Assembly (NCBI GenBank): GCA_934316845.1
Contig: CAKRDZ010000015.1
Span: 1 to 64,000, forward strand
DNA: 64,000 bases
From: an uncultured Eubacterium sp.
GTDB taxonomy: Bacteria > Bacillota > Clostridia > Lachnospirales > Lachnospiraceae
Reading direction: 5' to 3'
A program made the position numbers and the translations under genes. Below, piece by piece: positions 27,301 to 34,267 of the stretch; the stretch's first letter is position 1, and the number at the start of each line of letters is the position of its first letter. Below the pieces are notes generated by a model that was not told the origin of the DNA, searched no databases, and saw nothing but the letters and a program-made list of their open reading frames with translations.

Positions 27301-30109
27301 GAACAATCTTCTGGTTGGTAATGCGGAAGAACAGAAACTTGGCATTAAATTAAGCGAAGGATTTAAACCATATCAGAGAGATTATACGGTAGAAATACCG
27401 TTTGGTTATCCGAAACTTAAAGTGCCGGATGTTCACCCTGATGCAGAACCGGGAACAACCGTAAGCAAGAACTGGGATGGTGATGTGCTCACGATCGTTG
27501 TAAAGAAAGGCTCAGCACAAAATGTATATACGGTTACCTTAAAACGCCAGCTATGTACGTGTAAGATTGCACTGCGTACCTACGATGATCTTGTTCTTGT
27601 GCCGTCCACAGGCGAAAAACAGATGCGTCAATTTGATGTACAGTCGGATGTGACGGGGTGTGATGTGCATAAGGATCATACACAGGCGAATGTCCAATAT
27701 GCATACGAAGTTGTCAGCGCAGACTATGCGGCTGCTGCTGAGGGTGAAAGTACTTCCATTGAAACTGCCGCGGCAGAAAGTCCTGTGATTGAAAACGAAG
27801 TGGTTGAAATTCAGAGAGATAAGATCTTCTTTAGCCGGATCCCGAATAGTAGAAGACCGGTTGAAATCAAGGTCAAAGTTACTGCGAAAACGGCTTCCTG
27901 CCAGGAATCCGAGATAATTACGTATACGGTCCGCAATCAGTATGACATGGAACTGTACGTAACGCAGGGTGGTACGGTACAATGTGGAGAAGATATGCTG
28001 ACTGCACAAGGAACCTCCGGAATGGTAGAAACTCCTGATACAGGGGATGAGGTGCCGTATCATTATGACACCGATACCGGCTTTGTATTTGATCTTACGG
28101 CAGTGGAAAAGCCGGGGTATCAGTTTGTGGGCTGGTATAACTCCGCGAATGAGTTTCTTGGTGATAAGAAGGATTTTCATTATGTGGTATCGAAAGATGA
28201 AAAATTGTATGCCCGGTTTAAGGATGTTGTGGATCCGACCGGAAAAATAGAGTTGACAGACCAATCCGGAACCAATAATGTCATGAGGTCTGATGAAGGA
28301 GATATTCTTGTATCTTCCAAAGGATTTCATGCGAAAATTGATGCAGAGGATAATCAGTCCGGCATAAAATCTGTTTCCTACCAGATTGTCAAACAGGGAG
28401 AAACTTTTGACGAAAATGACGGATGGATTGACTATAACGGAAAAGAGGTTGAGCTAAACGATGAAATGGATTTTGTCCTATATGCTAAAATCGTTGATAA
28501 GCATGATAATGCCATAATTATCCGGAGTTCTCGTGCCATGATCGAGAAAACGGCTGCGAAAGTGATTTTAGCACCAAATTTTACACCGGATATCTTTACG
28601 AACAAAAAAGATGCTGCCATTGTTGCGATCGTGCAGCGGGGAACCGCAGCATTGAAAGAAATCCGTTATATTGTAGACGGAAAGGAAACGAAGTGTGACC
28701 AGACGTCATTTGGCATTGACAATCTGCCGGATGGTATCTATGAAGTGGAAGTGGTCGCAAAAGATATTTTTGGAAAAGAGATTTCAGAAGTAGTTTCCGT
28801 CAAAAAGGATACTGAAAATCCTGTTTTGAACATTGACGGAATACCAGCCACCGCGGTTGAAAAAGCGACACTTAACATTCGTGCCGAAGGAGGACTTTCC
28901 GGTGTGAAGGAAGTTCGTGTCAACGGAAAGCCGTATGCGGAAAAAGCATATGAAGTCGATGAAAACGGAACCTATGTGTTTGAATTGGAAAATAATGCCG
29001 GTACGGTTGTGGCAGAGACGGTTTCAATCGAATGTATCGTGAAACCGACGCCAACACCGATACCGACGGTGACGCCAACGGCAGTACCGACGACAGCACC
29101 GACGGCAGTACCGACAACAGCGCCAACGGCAGTACCGACGACAGCGCCAACGGTAGTACCGACGACAGCACCAACGGTAATACCGACGACAGTGCCGACA
29201 ACAGTGCCAACGACAGTACCAACGACAGTACCGACGACAGTACCGACTGCAGCGCCAACCGCAGCGCCAACGGCAGTACCGACAACAGTACCAACAACAG
29301 TACCAACGACAGCGCCGACCGAAACTCCGGCACCGAAACCGTCATCTACACCGGTGCTGCCTCCAGCCGGTCTGCCAATTACGAAAGTACCGGAACTGCC
29401 GGCAGTCATTCAGCCGAACGAGAACGGCAATACCGTAATGCAGCCGGATATCACAGATACGACTACTGCCAAAAAGACACTGCCGATCACGCAGTTTGTC
29501 CGTAAGAAGAATATTGGCAGACGGGGAATACGCATTACGTGGAAAGGGGTAAAAAGAGCCGTTTCCTATAATGTATACCGTTCCAAAAAAGCCAATGGAG
29601 AATACAAACTCGTGGCAAATGTAAAAGAGAGTGCTTATACAAGCATGAAAAAGAATGCAAGAAAGTACTATTACAAAATTGTGGCGGTTGCAAAGAACCA
29701 CGCCTATAACAGTGAAAAAAGTGCCTACGCAATCTCGGTGAATATCGATAAACTGTTAAAAGCAGAGGCGGGTACAGGCACAGATGCAGGTACGGCTGCA
29801 GGTGCAGACGGAAAAACATCTTCTTTCACCAAAAGGGTTACCGGAGTGAAAGTAAAAGCCGGAAAAGGCAAGATGAAAGTGACTTGGGAAAAAGTCAAAA
29901 AAGCAGACGGTTATATTGTATACCGTGCAGAGAGCAAATATGGTGTTTATGACGAGTTTGCAACGGTGACGACAAATTCGTTCCGGGACATCTATGTTGT
30001 AAAGAACAGGAAATTTTACTATAAAATCCGGCCGTTTAAACAAAGCAAAGGGGCTTTGGAACCGGAATTGGGAATTATTTCCAAAAAATCCTATGCGAAA
30101 GCAAAGTAG
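18383..30109 (+). CDS. Giant secreted multidomain surface protein (3908 residues)
   Basis: A signal peptide (about 1-30, hydrophobic core AVFLAGVMTVTSAG) starts the protein. Recognisable pieces in order: Calx-beta-like strands near 55-110 and 327-420; a glycine-rich stretch with alternating hydrophobic residues at about 1286-1470; a region (1530-2110) whose recurring strand pattern could be propeller-like; CARDB-like domains near 2125-2205 and 2246-2400; a cadherin-like beta-sandwich near 2972-3055; an InlB-B-type repeat near 3222-3281 (GYQFVGWY); a Pro-Thr linker at 3553-3654; two fibronectin III-like domains at about 3706-3789 and 3814-3900. No LPxTG or membrane anchor is seen at the Lys-rich end. 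Likely adhesion or matrix function, inferred only from architecture. TAGGAGG precedes ATG 18383. Confidence 0.85.
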   Translation: MKHLRKRLLAVFLAGVMTVTSAGTSSYAYEAEKKENLSVTGKDGKTIEEEESWAEKFPNGTFAFKNDSITIEEGKNAKEQKITIYRLGGTKGKATAKVAIAPAVAALDEEEKELVYANAASNKDYTVKVENPIGADGTIGKQQVSSSYDIVSKKEDQKVTLSLKDVEGDYVRYFWHVKKDGKWETADAEKETLTVSEKEFSENEYVCVVEADYKLGLSKTTGEERSQNLWINVNSRHITDENTYEKGSYTDVTLDREMPFKTSFLQVDFEDGEWVKDIVVKATDDEEHEAEELASFTIYEVEGAAFTETANRLSMCIKDDEEKLESTMGFALSKVRVDKSTGKAKIKLTRTGATQYVSSVDYKTVDGSAKAGTDYAKAASTASFSGGIESTEIEVELLNDNKKTEEDRYFTIQLSDAKGGIIKKNAQEIRVDLFNTDTADNNNVATASKSTEAEDASKRVKEGKKAITQSGDNEIKVTPVKEKEQKVSYEESADDKADMSAQADTDFSYKISTKGLTSKWGKTANLTEEYTAYDSASKEKSLTKSKLENLVFIQMLKEDYRGNTYFEVEDLANMYSGMSVKMNVTTNKGLYAFYNYLSGFLLAIGDKSFATSLTPYTNGSGDDNMKPLVESESKKAQKAIYSQYGNKSNQSVEKEVSFDDISDTGKATHIVLKSFITKRGKTVRDRKTDVVSVNDFVLKRRNINTAPTLNITTGNTGDMNRLSNSTESAVKTVKQGLKPIISLMNGGFNGDGKFYLGSELNVKQSDNTGVYKLESVQLKEGGTLVANGKISDKSTTVKFTRNNRRMSTTASYSLNCVYNRYQNIKINCKTSMLDEETGAEKQKKLETIRKNIKVDGAAITWKTSNTDFSHTASDVKNFNKINFNLQDGTKILYNNKVYEGNADIPVSDRDLVANTVTFSVYTKDAVNVVREPEVLAEKMVSLYKDVNRDGKYTAKEDGTEPVKILNPDEAYQITDFGKDILIKVDFDVQPACLTTPPGANANETFQVVPGFVTTQTSEEQKKKMTEEMKSYRDISTKDGTVKMYGTVTSGTVSFLSGYDASPAKMNTATNKYEWNPNWKGNLRTTFGSPKKIKVYETKMPNGFVAASTKSQINGYLGCLHGNETYYLTSRINEAGKEKITSTQRGRFYTVPEPAAQGFRSLSVSDAEAPEDEDNVTDKQPDVADTKPEVSLPSLNIGLGLGKFMMGKDEIGFSVGTPIFGASSQNGAGVEKDILGVQGLKDMKKAMTSPSDNIFKQLRKQRKATDNNGNTGKAANATPLKGKSNKQSIDIAVNLSFVWKYSKLTGKYEFSSAMIAMSIEGSVRLQYRFQTCPIFYVYVQVGLGLQAQTGIQLEKKEIDNGDGTTSIQNEVSFAGLKMNPSLYVEAGAGFGVDLAKLEVYVKVSVSFAFTFNKKTTVDEFVTSAAVGFRAVFLFFSYEMDIIGCKGGYDRSRLEDDKKPWFFSWQVVGMDMGGTSTSEEVDSDVAGAPVSVSKPKNVFRMQNINSSDDNAAQDDMTSQAYDIDGLDEFQVSGYGNNASAVELGSGFDSASDYKLLTVGDTNYVLYTISRKNPGHSLNNTQLVMSKLSTTSSGQGGEDGKAVMGLVNPIDAASQTKYIVVDRKAGTEEGTGDINYDAVVEGDKIKVTWTSYLESAAATIPDNTEAQEMLKKASRMIEVKTAEFDASRPDEFTDAVVLSGEAGYHFLPVSAVSDVHLFVDTEPYTETEMIEREKEYKKKYDEDAQGNNTDNKSGTGDPYAQANYEYALTTDYLYGKYSKLHYSVKQGDGTYQTYDLDVSDEWKDQKTRYEDVQFAAAEDNSYYLSYVTEQKDQYGSQKEDAKIKKLYVQKATVETVDVQQTEEEKLGLKFGRPVLLKTLVDYDDNDEQDGIYVEGAKNETLESPNFSNLKFLHGKLTDKGQEETFLLYNVNAITYVLKESSLKNALESKTEPIIENRLFETDEEQGESQTEATIGTDGDGNISAVYTQTVPNTVNNALYVTKYDPEVGKFGKPFMLAMNHMQVYENSISQNMSSEEAQKAFYDTKQGGGEDQFIFNSPQIAIGKPTSDNENGTLTILTKGTMTKLQKTTVQFEGKDYTEYVPETTQGSMQGSAGIYAISYGVGKQKIGEASISFEKNDFVAGQKLTGSVSFRNTGDVAIRASKANPAYITLKASTKSGESELGKWKVESNILAGQQVTTDAMEMKALPGDIAGGCIFFEVQEDSGYSQAKAISTIAEKDGQGKIEIGQKAELSIENVEITAGDTLEKCSVNNISCIMADVEMTVKNEGVKAASNVTFEVKHTSGKTDSREDKYIPLEINGKLITSSDGKETPLLGNGKSGVFDYLGFTKAGNTISENKSIPAGGTRTIKGRIAIPMTAFDPEDAIGAANLQFTMQSSTAEYEQKNNIAYGKVVPATRFDCLDKVSLTVGNPVNFNLQFVAALDINKRSNITLTEMKLNRDGNAELADNKILSNAAYNVKTGYVSVTAQKEGSGILRIADTTTGSFKDITFNSTISGCNISTDNEVFTFDNPVGGTEWKDEGVGAIVQNTILPYNNDICIGAKGNTFTFTTYARSIDFYYTGDIEVSSNNSFGYTAKKYKDADGVEEGKYYKRHTVDFKNPSLKKHTVTVKVLSNTASFDSMIEYYADRSAGDTGREIEEDETAPKIVIGKTLPTDVTKLQPGTVLEIPVYVYDDVMLNSVSIGGNGADTQVNNQFAKGILRISKNGTYYVIAEDSFGNISTEKVEIKQFEEEAEKTDEKSDDWPKVVSLKLVDEAGKEITKYTQSSAYLSYDITAERKIKSVKLQKIDNMTTQAVSDIGPEITVSEETESLTDKYPVNITQNGYYKMVVEDRKGNATTEILCVELLSDGPKVSLYTPEGVSNQLFYCIGDEKNEIPLSQMAVYEGHIAEDQIKENASGAFTVSGKTPLCSKSYTKQTMDSGTIDLKASVSTKQFTIVAKDETGKRTVYKHSDATCLNNLLVGNAEEQKLGIKLSEGFKPYQRDYTVEIPFGYPKLKVPDVHPDAEPGTTVSKNWDGDVLTIVVKKGSAQNVYTVTLKRQLCTCKIALRTYDDLVLVPSTGEKQMRQFDVQSDVTGCDVHKDHTQANVQYAYEVVSADYAAAAEGESTSIETAAAESPVIENEVVEIQRDKIFFSRIPNSRRPVEIKVKVTAKTASCQESEIITYTVRNQYDMELYVTQGGTVQCGEDMLTAQGTSGMVETPDTGDEVPYHYDTDTGFVFDLTAVEKPGYQFVGWYNSANEFLGDKKDFHYVVSKDEKLYARFKDVVDPTGKIELTDQSGTNNVMRSDEGDILVSSKGFHAKIDAEDNQSGIKSVSYQIVKQGETFDENDGWIDYNGKEVELNDEMDFVLYAKIVDKHDNAIIIRSSRAMIEKTAAKVILAPNFTPDIFTNKKDAAIVAIVQRGTAALKEIRYIVDGKETKCDQTSFGIDNLPDGIYEVEVVAKDIFGKEISEVVSVKKDTENPVLNIDGIPATAVEKATLNIRAEGGLSGVKEVRVNGKPYAEKAYEVDENGTYVFELENNAGTVVAETVSIECIVKPTPTPIPTVTPTAVPTTAPTAVPTTAPTAVPTTAPTVVPTTAPTVIPTTVPTTVPTTVPTTVPTTVPTAAPTAAPTAVPTTVPTTVPTTAPTETPAPKPSSTPVLPPAGLPITKVPELPAVIQPNENGNTVMQPDITDTTTAKKTLPITQFVRKKNIGRRGIRITWKGVKRAVSYNVYRSKKANGEYKLVANVKESAYTSMKKNARKYYYKIVAVAKNHAYNSEKSAYAISVNIDKLLKAEAGTGTDAGTAAGADGKTSSFTKRVTGVKVKAGKGKMKVTWEKVKKADGYIVYRAESKYGVYDEFATVTTNSFRDIYVVKNRKFYYKIRPFKQSKGALEPELGIISKKSYAKAK
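29041..29340 (+). repeat. Pro-Thr-Ala/Val coding repeat
   Basis: About 300 nt of 12-nt units of the ACC/ACG-CCG/CCA type coding for PTTVPTTAP-like residues inside the giant gene. Acts as an extended linker to the C-terminal domains and is prone to length change. Confidence 0.85.
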
Positions 30110-30129
30110 GTTAAGACAGTAAAATAAGG

Positions 30130-30168
30130 TGCTGAGCCGGGGAAAATGATCCTCGGCTTGGCATTTTA
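30130..30168 (+). terminator. Intrinsic terminator after the giant gene
   Basis: The stem around GAGCCG and CGGCTT (GTGCTGAGCCGGGGA with TCCTCGGCTTGGCAT) ends in TTTTATT. Confidence 0.8.
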
Positions 30169-30242
30169 TTGTTTCTTGTAAGATTAAATTTCATAATTTA
30201 GAAAGGATGAAAATTTACCTTGCAAAAAAAATAAAAAAGTAC

Positions 30243-30271
30243 TTGCATTCACGGAAAACTTAGTGTATAAT
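30243..30271 (+). promoter_or_regulatory. Promoter of the S10 ribosomal operon
   Basis: TTGCAT (30243-30248), 17-nt spacer, TATAAT (30266-30271). The -35 region AAAAAGTACTTGCATTC is nearly the same as that before rpmJ. Confidence 0.9.
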
Positions 30272-30550
30272 AGCAATTGCTGTGACATGATAGCGAAGAA
30301 GCGAGAGGTTGCCATCCGATGGATGGGTTTTCCGTGGAGCGAATGTCAAGAGACCGTAGATCAGCATATCACGGTCGGTAAACCTGACGGCAAGTCACTG
30401 TACGTAACATAGTTTCTGCCAGATAGAGAGCAGATAAACGTGTGAGAAAGTATGCCACGATGTGGCATTTTCGTGTGAACCGGCACGACACACACGGATG
30501 AGTGTACAGTCACCACTTGTCGTACGAACTATTATTAATTCAGTACGAAA
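30272..30550 (+). promoter_or_regulatory. Long structured leader of the S10 operon
   Basis: About 297 nt separate the promoter from rpsJ. AGGTT (30306-30310) pairs with AACCT (30381-30385) and encloses two hairpins, CCATCC/GGATGG (30312-30326) and GACCGT/ACGGTC (30352-30376). Further on are TGCCAC/GTGGCA (30453-30467) followed by TTTT, CGTGTG/CACACG (30472-30496), and TCGTAC/GTACGA (30520-30548), which ends at the ribosome binding site. This suggests autogenous control by a ribosomal protein; the regulator is not evident. Confidence 0.6.
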
Positions 30551-30567
30551 AGGAGGCGGCTTTTTTT

Positions 30568-30882
30568 ATGGCAAGTCAGCAGACAATGAGAATCATTTTA
30601 AAAGCATACGATCATCAGTTAATCGATATGGCAGCAGCCAAACTGATTGATACAATTAAAAAGACAGGAGCAAAAGTGAGCGGTCCGGTACCTCTTCCTA
30701 CTAAAAAGGAAGTTGTTACAATTCTGAGAGCGGTTCATAAATATAAAGACTCCAGAGAGCAGTTCGAGCAGAGAACTCATAAAAGACTGATCGATGTGCT
30801 TAAGCCATCACAGAAAACAGTTGATGCATTATCCCGTTTGGAAATGCCGGCTGGTGTTGCAATTGATATTAAAATGAAATAA
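30568..30882 (+). CDS. rpsJ: 30S ribosomal protein S10
   Basis: 104 residues, full family length, beginning MASQQTMRIILKAYDH. S10 is a 30S head protein and a partner of NusB in antitermination. AAGGAGG at 30550-30556 lies before a T-rich stretch and ATG 30568. It is the first gene of the ribosomal super-operon but is separated from rplC by 199 nt, far more than the other early spacers. Confidence 0.98.
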   Translation: MASQQTMRIILKAYDHQLIDMAAAKLIDTIKKTGAKVSGPVPLPTKKEVVTILRAVHKYKDSREQFEQRTHKRLIDVLKPSQKTVDALSRLEMPAGVAIDIKMK

Positions 30883-30907
30883 TTCATTTAATATAAGTAA
30901 GGTGTAA

Positions 30908-31054
30908 AACCTACGGGGTGAAAATAGTGCCCCGGTCCTAAGGTTGGAAGCGGTCCTCCGGTTCAGGATCAGGGAAAACCATCTAGGATGATTACTTTCC
31001 GCTTTTTGGATCAGGTTTCTACCTGTGAGAAACGACCAATTATGAAAGTGATCC
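30908..31054 (+). promoter_or_regulatory. Structured RNA element between rpsJ and rplC
   Basis: AACCT (30908-30912)/AGGTT (30941-30945) encloses CGGGG/CCCCG (30914-30934). GGAAGCGG (30946-30953) can pair with CCGCTTTT (30999-31006), which is followed by T and looks like an attenuator, with an inner hairpin 30952-30970. GGATCA (31008-31013)/TGATCC (31049-31054) and CAGGT/ACCTG (31012-31025) follow. The segment CGGTCCTAAGGT (30933-30944) matches a universally conserved 23S rRNA stretch as I recall it. Likely a ribosomal-protein-responsive switch. Confidence 0.55.
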
Positions 31055-31081
31055 GCTGTAGAATTTAGGAGGTAAAGAAAG

Positions 31082-31711
31082 ATGAAGAAAGCTATCGTAG
31101 CTACAAAAGTTGGAATGACTCAGATTTTCAACGAAGACGGTGTTTTGACACCGGTTACTGTGCTTGAAGCTGGTCCGGTTTATGTAACTCAGATCAAAAA
31201 CGAAGAGACAGACGGATACAGTGCAGTACAGGTTGGTTATGGCGATATCCGTGAGAAACTCGTCAACAAACCAATGCAGGGACACTTCTCCAAAGCAGGT
31301 GTGGACAACAAGAGATTTGTTACAGAGTTCAAACTTGACGGTGCAGAGGAGTACACATTAGGACAGGAAATCAAAGCAGATATCTTTGAAGCCGGTGACA
31401 AGATTGACGTAACAGCAACAAGCAAAGGTAAAGGATTCCAGGGCGCGATCAAACGTCACGGACAGTCCAGAGGACCTATGGGTCACGGCTCCAAATTCCA
31501 TAGACATGCAGGTTCCAATGGTTCCGCATCGGATCCTAGCAAAGTATTCAAAGGCAAGAAAATGCCTGGTCAGATGGGTGCTGTAAAGGTTACTATCCAG
31601 AACCTTGAAGTAGTAAGAGTAGATGCAGAAAACAATCTTCTCTTGGTAAAAGGTGCAGTACCGGGACCTAAGAAATCAACTGTTATTATTAAAGAATCCG
31701 TTAAGGCATAA
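31082..31711 (+). CDS. rplC: 50S ribosomal protein L3
   Basis: 209 residues, standard bacterial L3, starting MKKAIVATKVGMTQIF and containing the GHGSKFHRHAGSNG loop that reaches toward the peptidyl transferase centre. It is an early-assembly 23S binder. TAGGAGG precedes ATG 31082. It follows a structured 199-nt spacer and is followed 25 nt later by rplD. Confidence 0.98.
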   Translation: MKKAIVATKVGMTQIFNEDGVLTPVTVLEAGPVYVTQIKNEETDGYSAVQVGYGDIREKLVNKPMQGHFSKAGVDNKRFVTEFKLDGAEEYTLGQEIKADIFEAGDKIDVTATSKGKGFQGAIKRHGQSRGPMGHGSKFHRHAGSNGSASDPSKVFKGKKMPGQMGAVKVTIQNLEVVRVDAENNLLLVKGAVPGPKKSTVIIKESVKA

Positions 31712-31736
31712 CTTTTCGGAAAGGAGGATGACACAG

Positions 31737-32357
31737 ATGGCAAGCGTATCTGTTTACAATATGGAAGGCAAAGAAACAGGTAAAATGGAATTGAACGATT
31801 CTATCTTTGCTGCTCCAGTAAATGAACATTTGGTTCATATGGCAGTTGTGTTACAACTTGCTAACAAACGCCAGGGAACACAGAAAGCAAAAACACGCTC
31901 TGAAGTTCGTGGCGGTGGTAGAAAACCTTGGAGACAGAAAGGAACCGGACATGCAAGACAGGGTTCGATCCGTGCTCCACAGTGGAAAGGCGGCGGAGTT
32001 GTATTTGCTCCGACACCAAGAGATTATTCATTCAAAATGAATAAAAAAGAAAAAGCAGCTGCAATCAAGTCTGCTTTGACAACAAAAGTAAACGAGGGAA
32101 AACTTGTTGTTGTTGAAGGAATGGAATTTGATGCTCCTAAGACAAAGACAATCACAACCCTTTTGAACGGTTTAGATAAGAAAAAAGCGCTCATCGTAGT
32201 AGCGGAAGAAGGAAAAAATGCAACACTTTCTGTTCGCAACATTCCTACCGCAAGAGGCGTATTCGCAAACTCCATCAATGTATATGACATTTTGAAATAT
32301 GACAATGTCATCTTGACAAAGAGTGCAGTTGCAGCAATCGAGGAGGTGTACGCATAA
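31737..32357 (+). CDS. rplD: 50S ribosomal protein L4
   Basis: 206 residues. The exit-tunnel loop region is visible as RGGGRKPWRQKGTGHARQG. In E. coli L4 represses the S10 operon, which makes it a candidate regulator of the leaders here, though clostridial L4 control is not established. Start ATG 31737 is 9 nt after AAAGGAGG; the longer frame upstream overlaps rplC and is not used. The stop overlaps the rplW start by one base. Confidence 0.97.
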   Translation: MASVSVYNMEGKETGKMELNDSIFAAPVNEHLVHMAVVLQLANKRQGTQKAKTRSEVRGGGRKPWRQKGTGHARQGSIRAPQWKGGGVVFAPTPRDYSFKMNKKEKAAAIKSALTTKVNEGKLVVVEGMEFDAPKTKTITTLLNGLDKKKALIVVAEEGKNATLSVRNIPTARGVFANSINVYDILKYDNVILTKSAVAAIEEVYA

Positions 32358-32656
32358 TGGCAGATTTGAAATATTATGACATTATCTCAAAACCAGTTAT
32401 CACAGAGAAATCTATGGCTGGCATGGAATTGAAGAAATACACATTCTATGTACACACTGAGGCAACAAAGAGTCAGATCAAAGAAGCAGTTGAAAAAATG
32501 TTCGCCGGTACAAAAGTAGCGAAAGTCAACACGATGAACTGCGAAGGCAAAAACCGCAGACGTGGAATGACAACAGGTAAAACTGCTAAGAGAAAGAAAG
32601 CTATCGTTCAGTTGACAGAGGATAGCGCTGATATCGAAATTTTTGAAGGCTTATAA
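32357..32656 (+). CDS. rplW: 50S ribosomal protein L23
   Basis: 99 residues with the typical YYDIISKPVITEKS start. L23 sits at the tunnel exit and docks trigger factor and SRP. TAATG overlap with rplD indicates coupling; GGAGG lies inside the rplD end. Confidence 0.97.
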   Translation: MADLKYYDIISKPVITEKSMAGMELKKYTFYVHTEATKSQIKEAVEKMFAGTKVAKVNTMNCEGKNRRRGMTTGKTAKRKKAIVQLTEDSADIEIFEGL

Positions 32657-32690
32657 GAAACATTTGATTGAATTGAAAGGAGTGTAACTC

Positions 32691-33536
32691 ATGGGAATTA
32701 AAACATTTAACCCATATACACCTTCTAGAAGACAGATGTCCGGATATGATTTCTCTGAAATCACAACATCAACTCCGGAAAAATCCCTTACAACATCCGT
32801 CAAGAAAAATGCCGGACGTAATGCGCAGGGTAAGATCACTGTCAGACATCGCGGAGGCGGTTCTAGAAGAAAATATAGAATCATCGACTTTAAGAGAAAT
32901 AAGGATGGAATTCCTGCAACGGTTAAGAGCATCGAATACGATCCAAACAGAACAGCAAATATCGCATTGATCTGCTACGCAGACGGTGAGAAAGCATATA
33001 TCCTTGCACCAGCCGGTTTGAAAGTCGGACAGCAGGTTATGAATGGTGAGACAGCAGAAGCAAGAGTTGGAAACTGTCTTGAACTCAAAGACATTCCTGT
33101 TGGTACATTGGTACACAACATTGAACTTTATCCTGGACACGGCGGACAGTTCGTACGTGCAGCAGGAAACAGTGCACAGCTTATGGCAAAAGAAGGCAAA
33201 TATGCAACACTTCGTATGCCATCCGGCGAAATGAGAATGGTTCCAATCAACTGCCGTGCAACAATCGGACAGGTTGGAAACTCTGAGCACAACTTGATCA
33301 ACATCGGTAAAGCAGGACGTAAACGTCATATGGGTATCCGCCCAACTGTTCGTGGTTCTGTCATGAACCCTAATGACCATCCACATGGTGGTGGTGAAGG
33401 TAAGACCGGTATCGGACGTCCGGGTCCATGTACACCTTGGGGCAAACCTGCACTTGGTCTTAAGACAAGAAAGAAAAACAAACAGTCGAATAAGATGATC
33501 GTTCGAAGAAGAGATGGTAAAGCTTTAGCAAAATAA
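32691..33536 (+). CDS. rplB: 50S ribosomal protein L2
   Basis: 281 residues, full length, MGIKTFNPYTPSRRQM start and the conserved HPHGGGEGKTGIGRPGP loop near the C-terminus that contains the functionally important His close to the peptidyl transferase centre. AAAGGAG precedes ATG 32691. Confidence 0.98.
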   Translation: MGIKTFNPYTPSRRQMSGYDFSEITTSTPEKSLTTSVKKNAGRNAQGKITVRHRGGGSRRKYRIIDFKRNKDGIPATVKSIEYDPNRTANIALICYADGEKAYILAPAGLKVGQQVMNGETAEARVGNCLELKDIPVGTLVHNIELYPGHGGQFVRAAGNSAQLMAKEGKYATLRMPSGEMRMVPINCRATIGQVGNSEHNLINIGKAGRKRHMGIRPTVRGSVMNPNDHPHGGGEGKTGIGRPGPCTPWGKPALGLKTRKKNKQSNKMIVRRRDGKALAK

Positions 33537-33558
33537 AGCATAAAAGGAGGTAAAGCTA

Positions 33559-33834
33559 GTGGCTCGTTCATTGAAAAAAGGACCATTCGCTGATGCGCAT
33601 CTTCTTAAAAAAGTAGATGCCATGAACGAATCTGGAGATAAACAAGTTATTAAAACATGGTCACGTCGTTCTACGATTTTCCCAAGCATGGTAGGTCATA
33701 CGATCGCTGTTCATGATGGAAGAAAACATGTTCCTGTATATATTACAGAGGATATGGTAGGACACAAACTCGGTGAGTTTGTTGCAACAAGAACCTATCG
33801 TGGACATGGAAAAGATGAGAAAAAAGGCAGATAA
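33559..33834 (+). CDS. rpsS: 30S ribosomal protein S19
   Basis: 91 residues, MARSLKKGPFADAHL start, 30S head protein that partners S13. Starts with GTG at 33559, 8 nt after AAAGGAGG. The sequence GHKLGEFVATRTYRGHG is the family C-terminal signature. Confidence 0.97.
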   Translation: MARSLKKGPFADAHLLKKVDAMNESGDKQVIKTWSRRSTIFPSMVGHTIAVHDGRKHVPVYITEDMVGHKLGEFVATRTYRGHGKDEKKGR

Positions 33835-33864
33835 TGTTTTAAATATTGAAAGGAGGTTTCATCC

Positions 33865-34251
33865 GTGGCTAAAGGACATAGATCACAGATCAAGAAAGAA
33901 AGAAACCAGAATAAAGATACTAGACCATCCGCTAAGTTGTCATATGCAAGAATGTCCGCACAGAAAGCTGGCTTTGTATTGGATGCAATCCGCGGCAAAG
34001 ATGTACAGACAGCACTTGGTATCTTGGCATATAACCCTAGATATGCATCATCTGTAATTGAGAAGTTGTTGAAATCTGCAATTGCAAATGCTGAAAATAA
34101 TAATGGAATGAATCCGGAAAATCTTTACGTTGAAGAGTGCTTTGCTAACAAAGCAACGACAATGAAGAGAATTCGCCCAAGAGCTCGTGGTATGGCTTAC
34201 AGAATCGAAAAGAGAATGTGCCATATTACAGTAATCTTGAATGAGAGATAG
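33865..34251 (+). CDS. rplV: 50S ribosomal protein L22
   Basis: 128 residues. L22 lines the exit tunnel; the hairpin tip region reads MKRIRPRARGMAYRIEKR. GTG start at 33865 after AAAGGAGG. Confidence 0.97.
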   Translation: MAKGHRSQIKKERNQNKDTRPSAKLSYARMSAQKAGFVLDAIRGKDVQTALGILAYNPRYASSVIEKLLKSAIANAENNNGMNPENLYVEECFANKATTMKRIRPRARGMAYRIEKRMCHITVILNER

Positions 34252-34267
34252 TGAAAGGAGAATAACA

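Noticed and set aside
28920..29505. Antisense and out-of-frame proteins over the Pro-Thr repeat
   Set aside because: They are low-complexity shadows of the 12-nt coding repeat.
30462..30650. 62-residue frame at the rpsJ start
   Set aside because: It lies in the structured leader and runs into rpsJ in another frame; no family resemblance.
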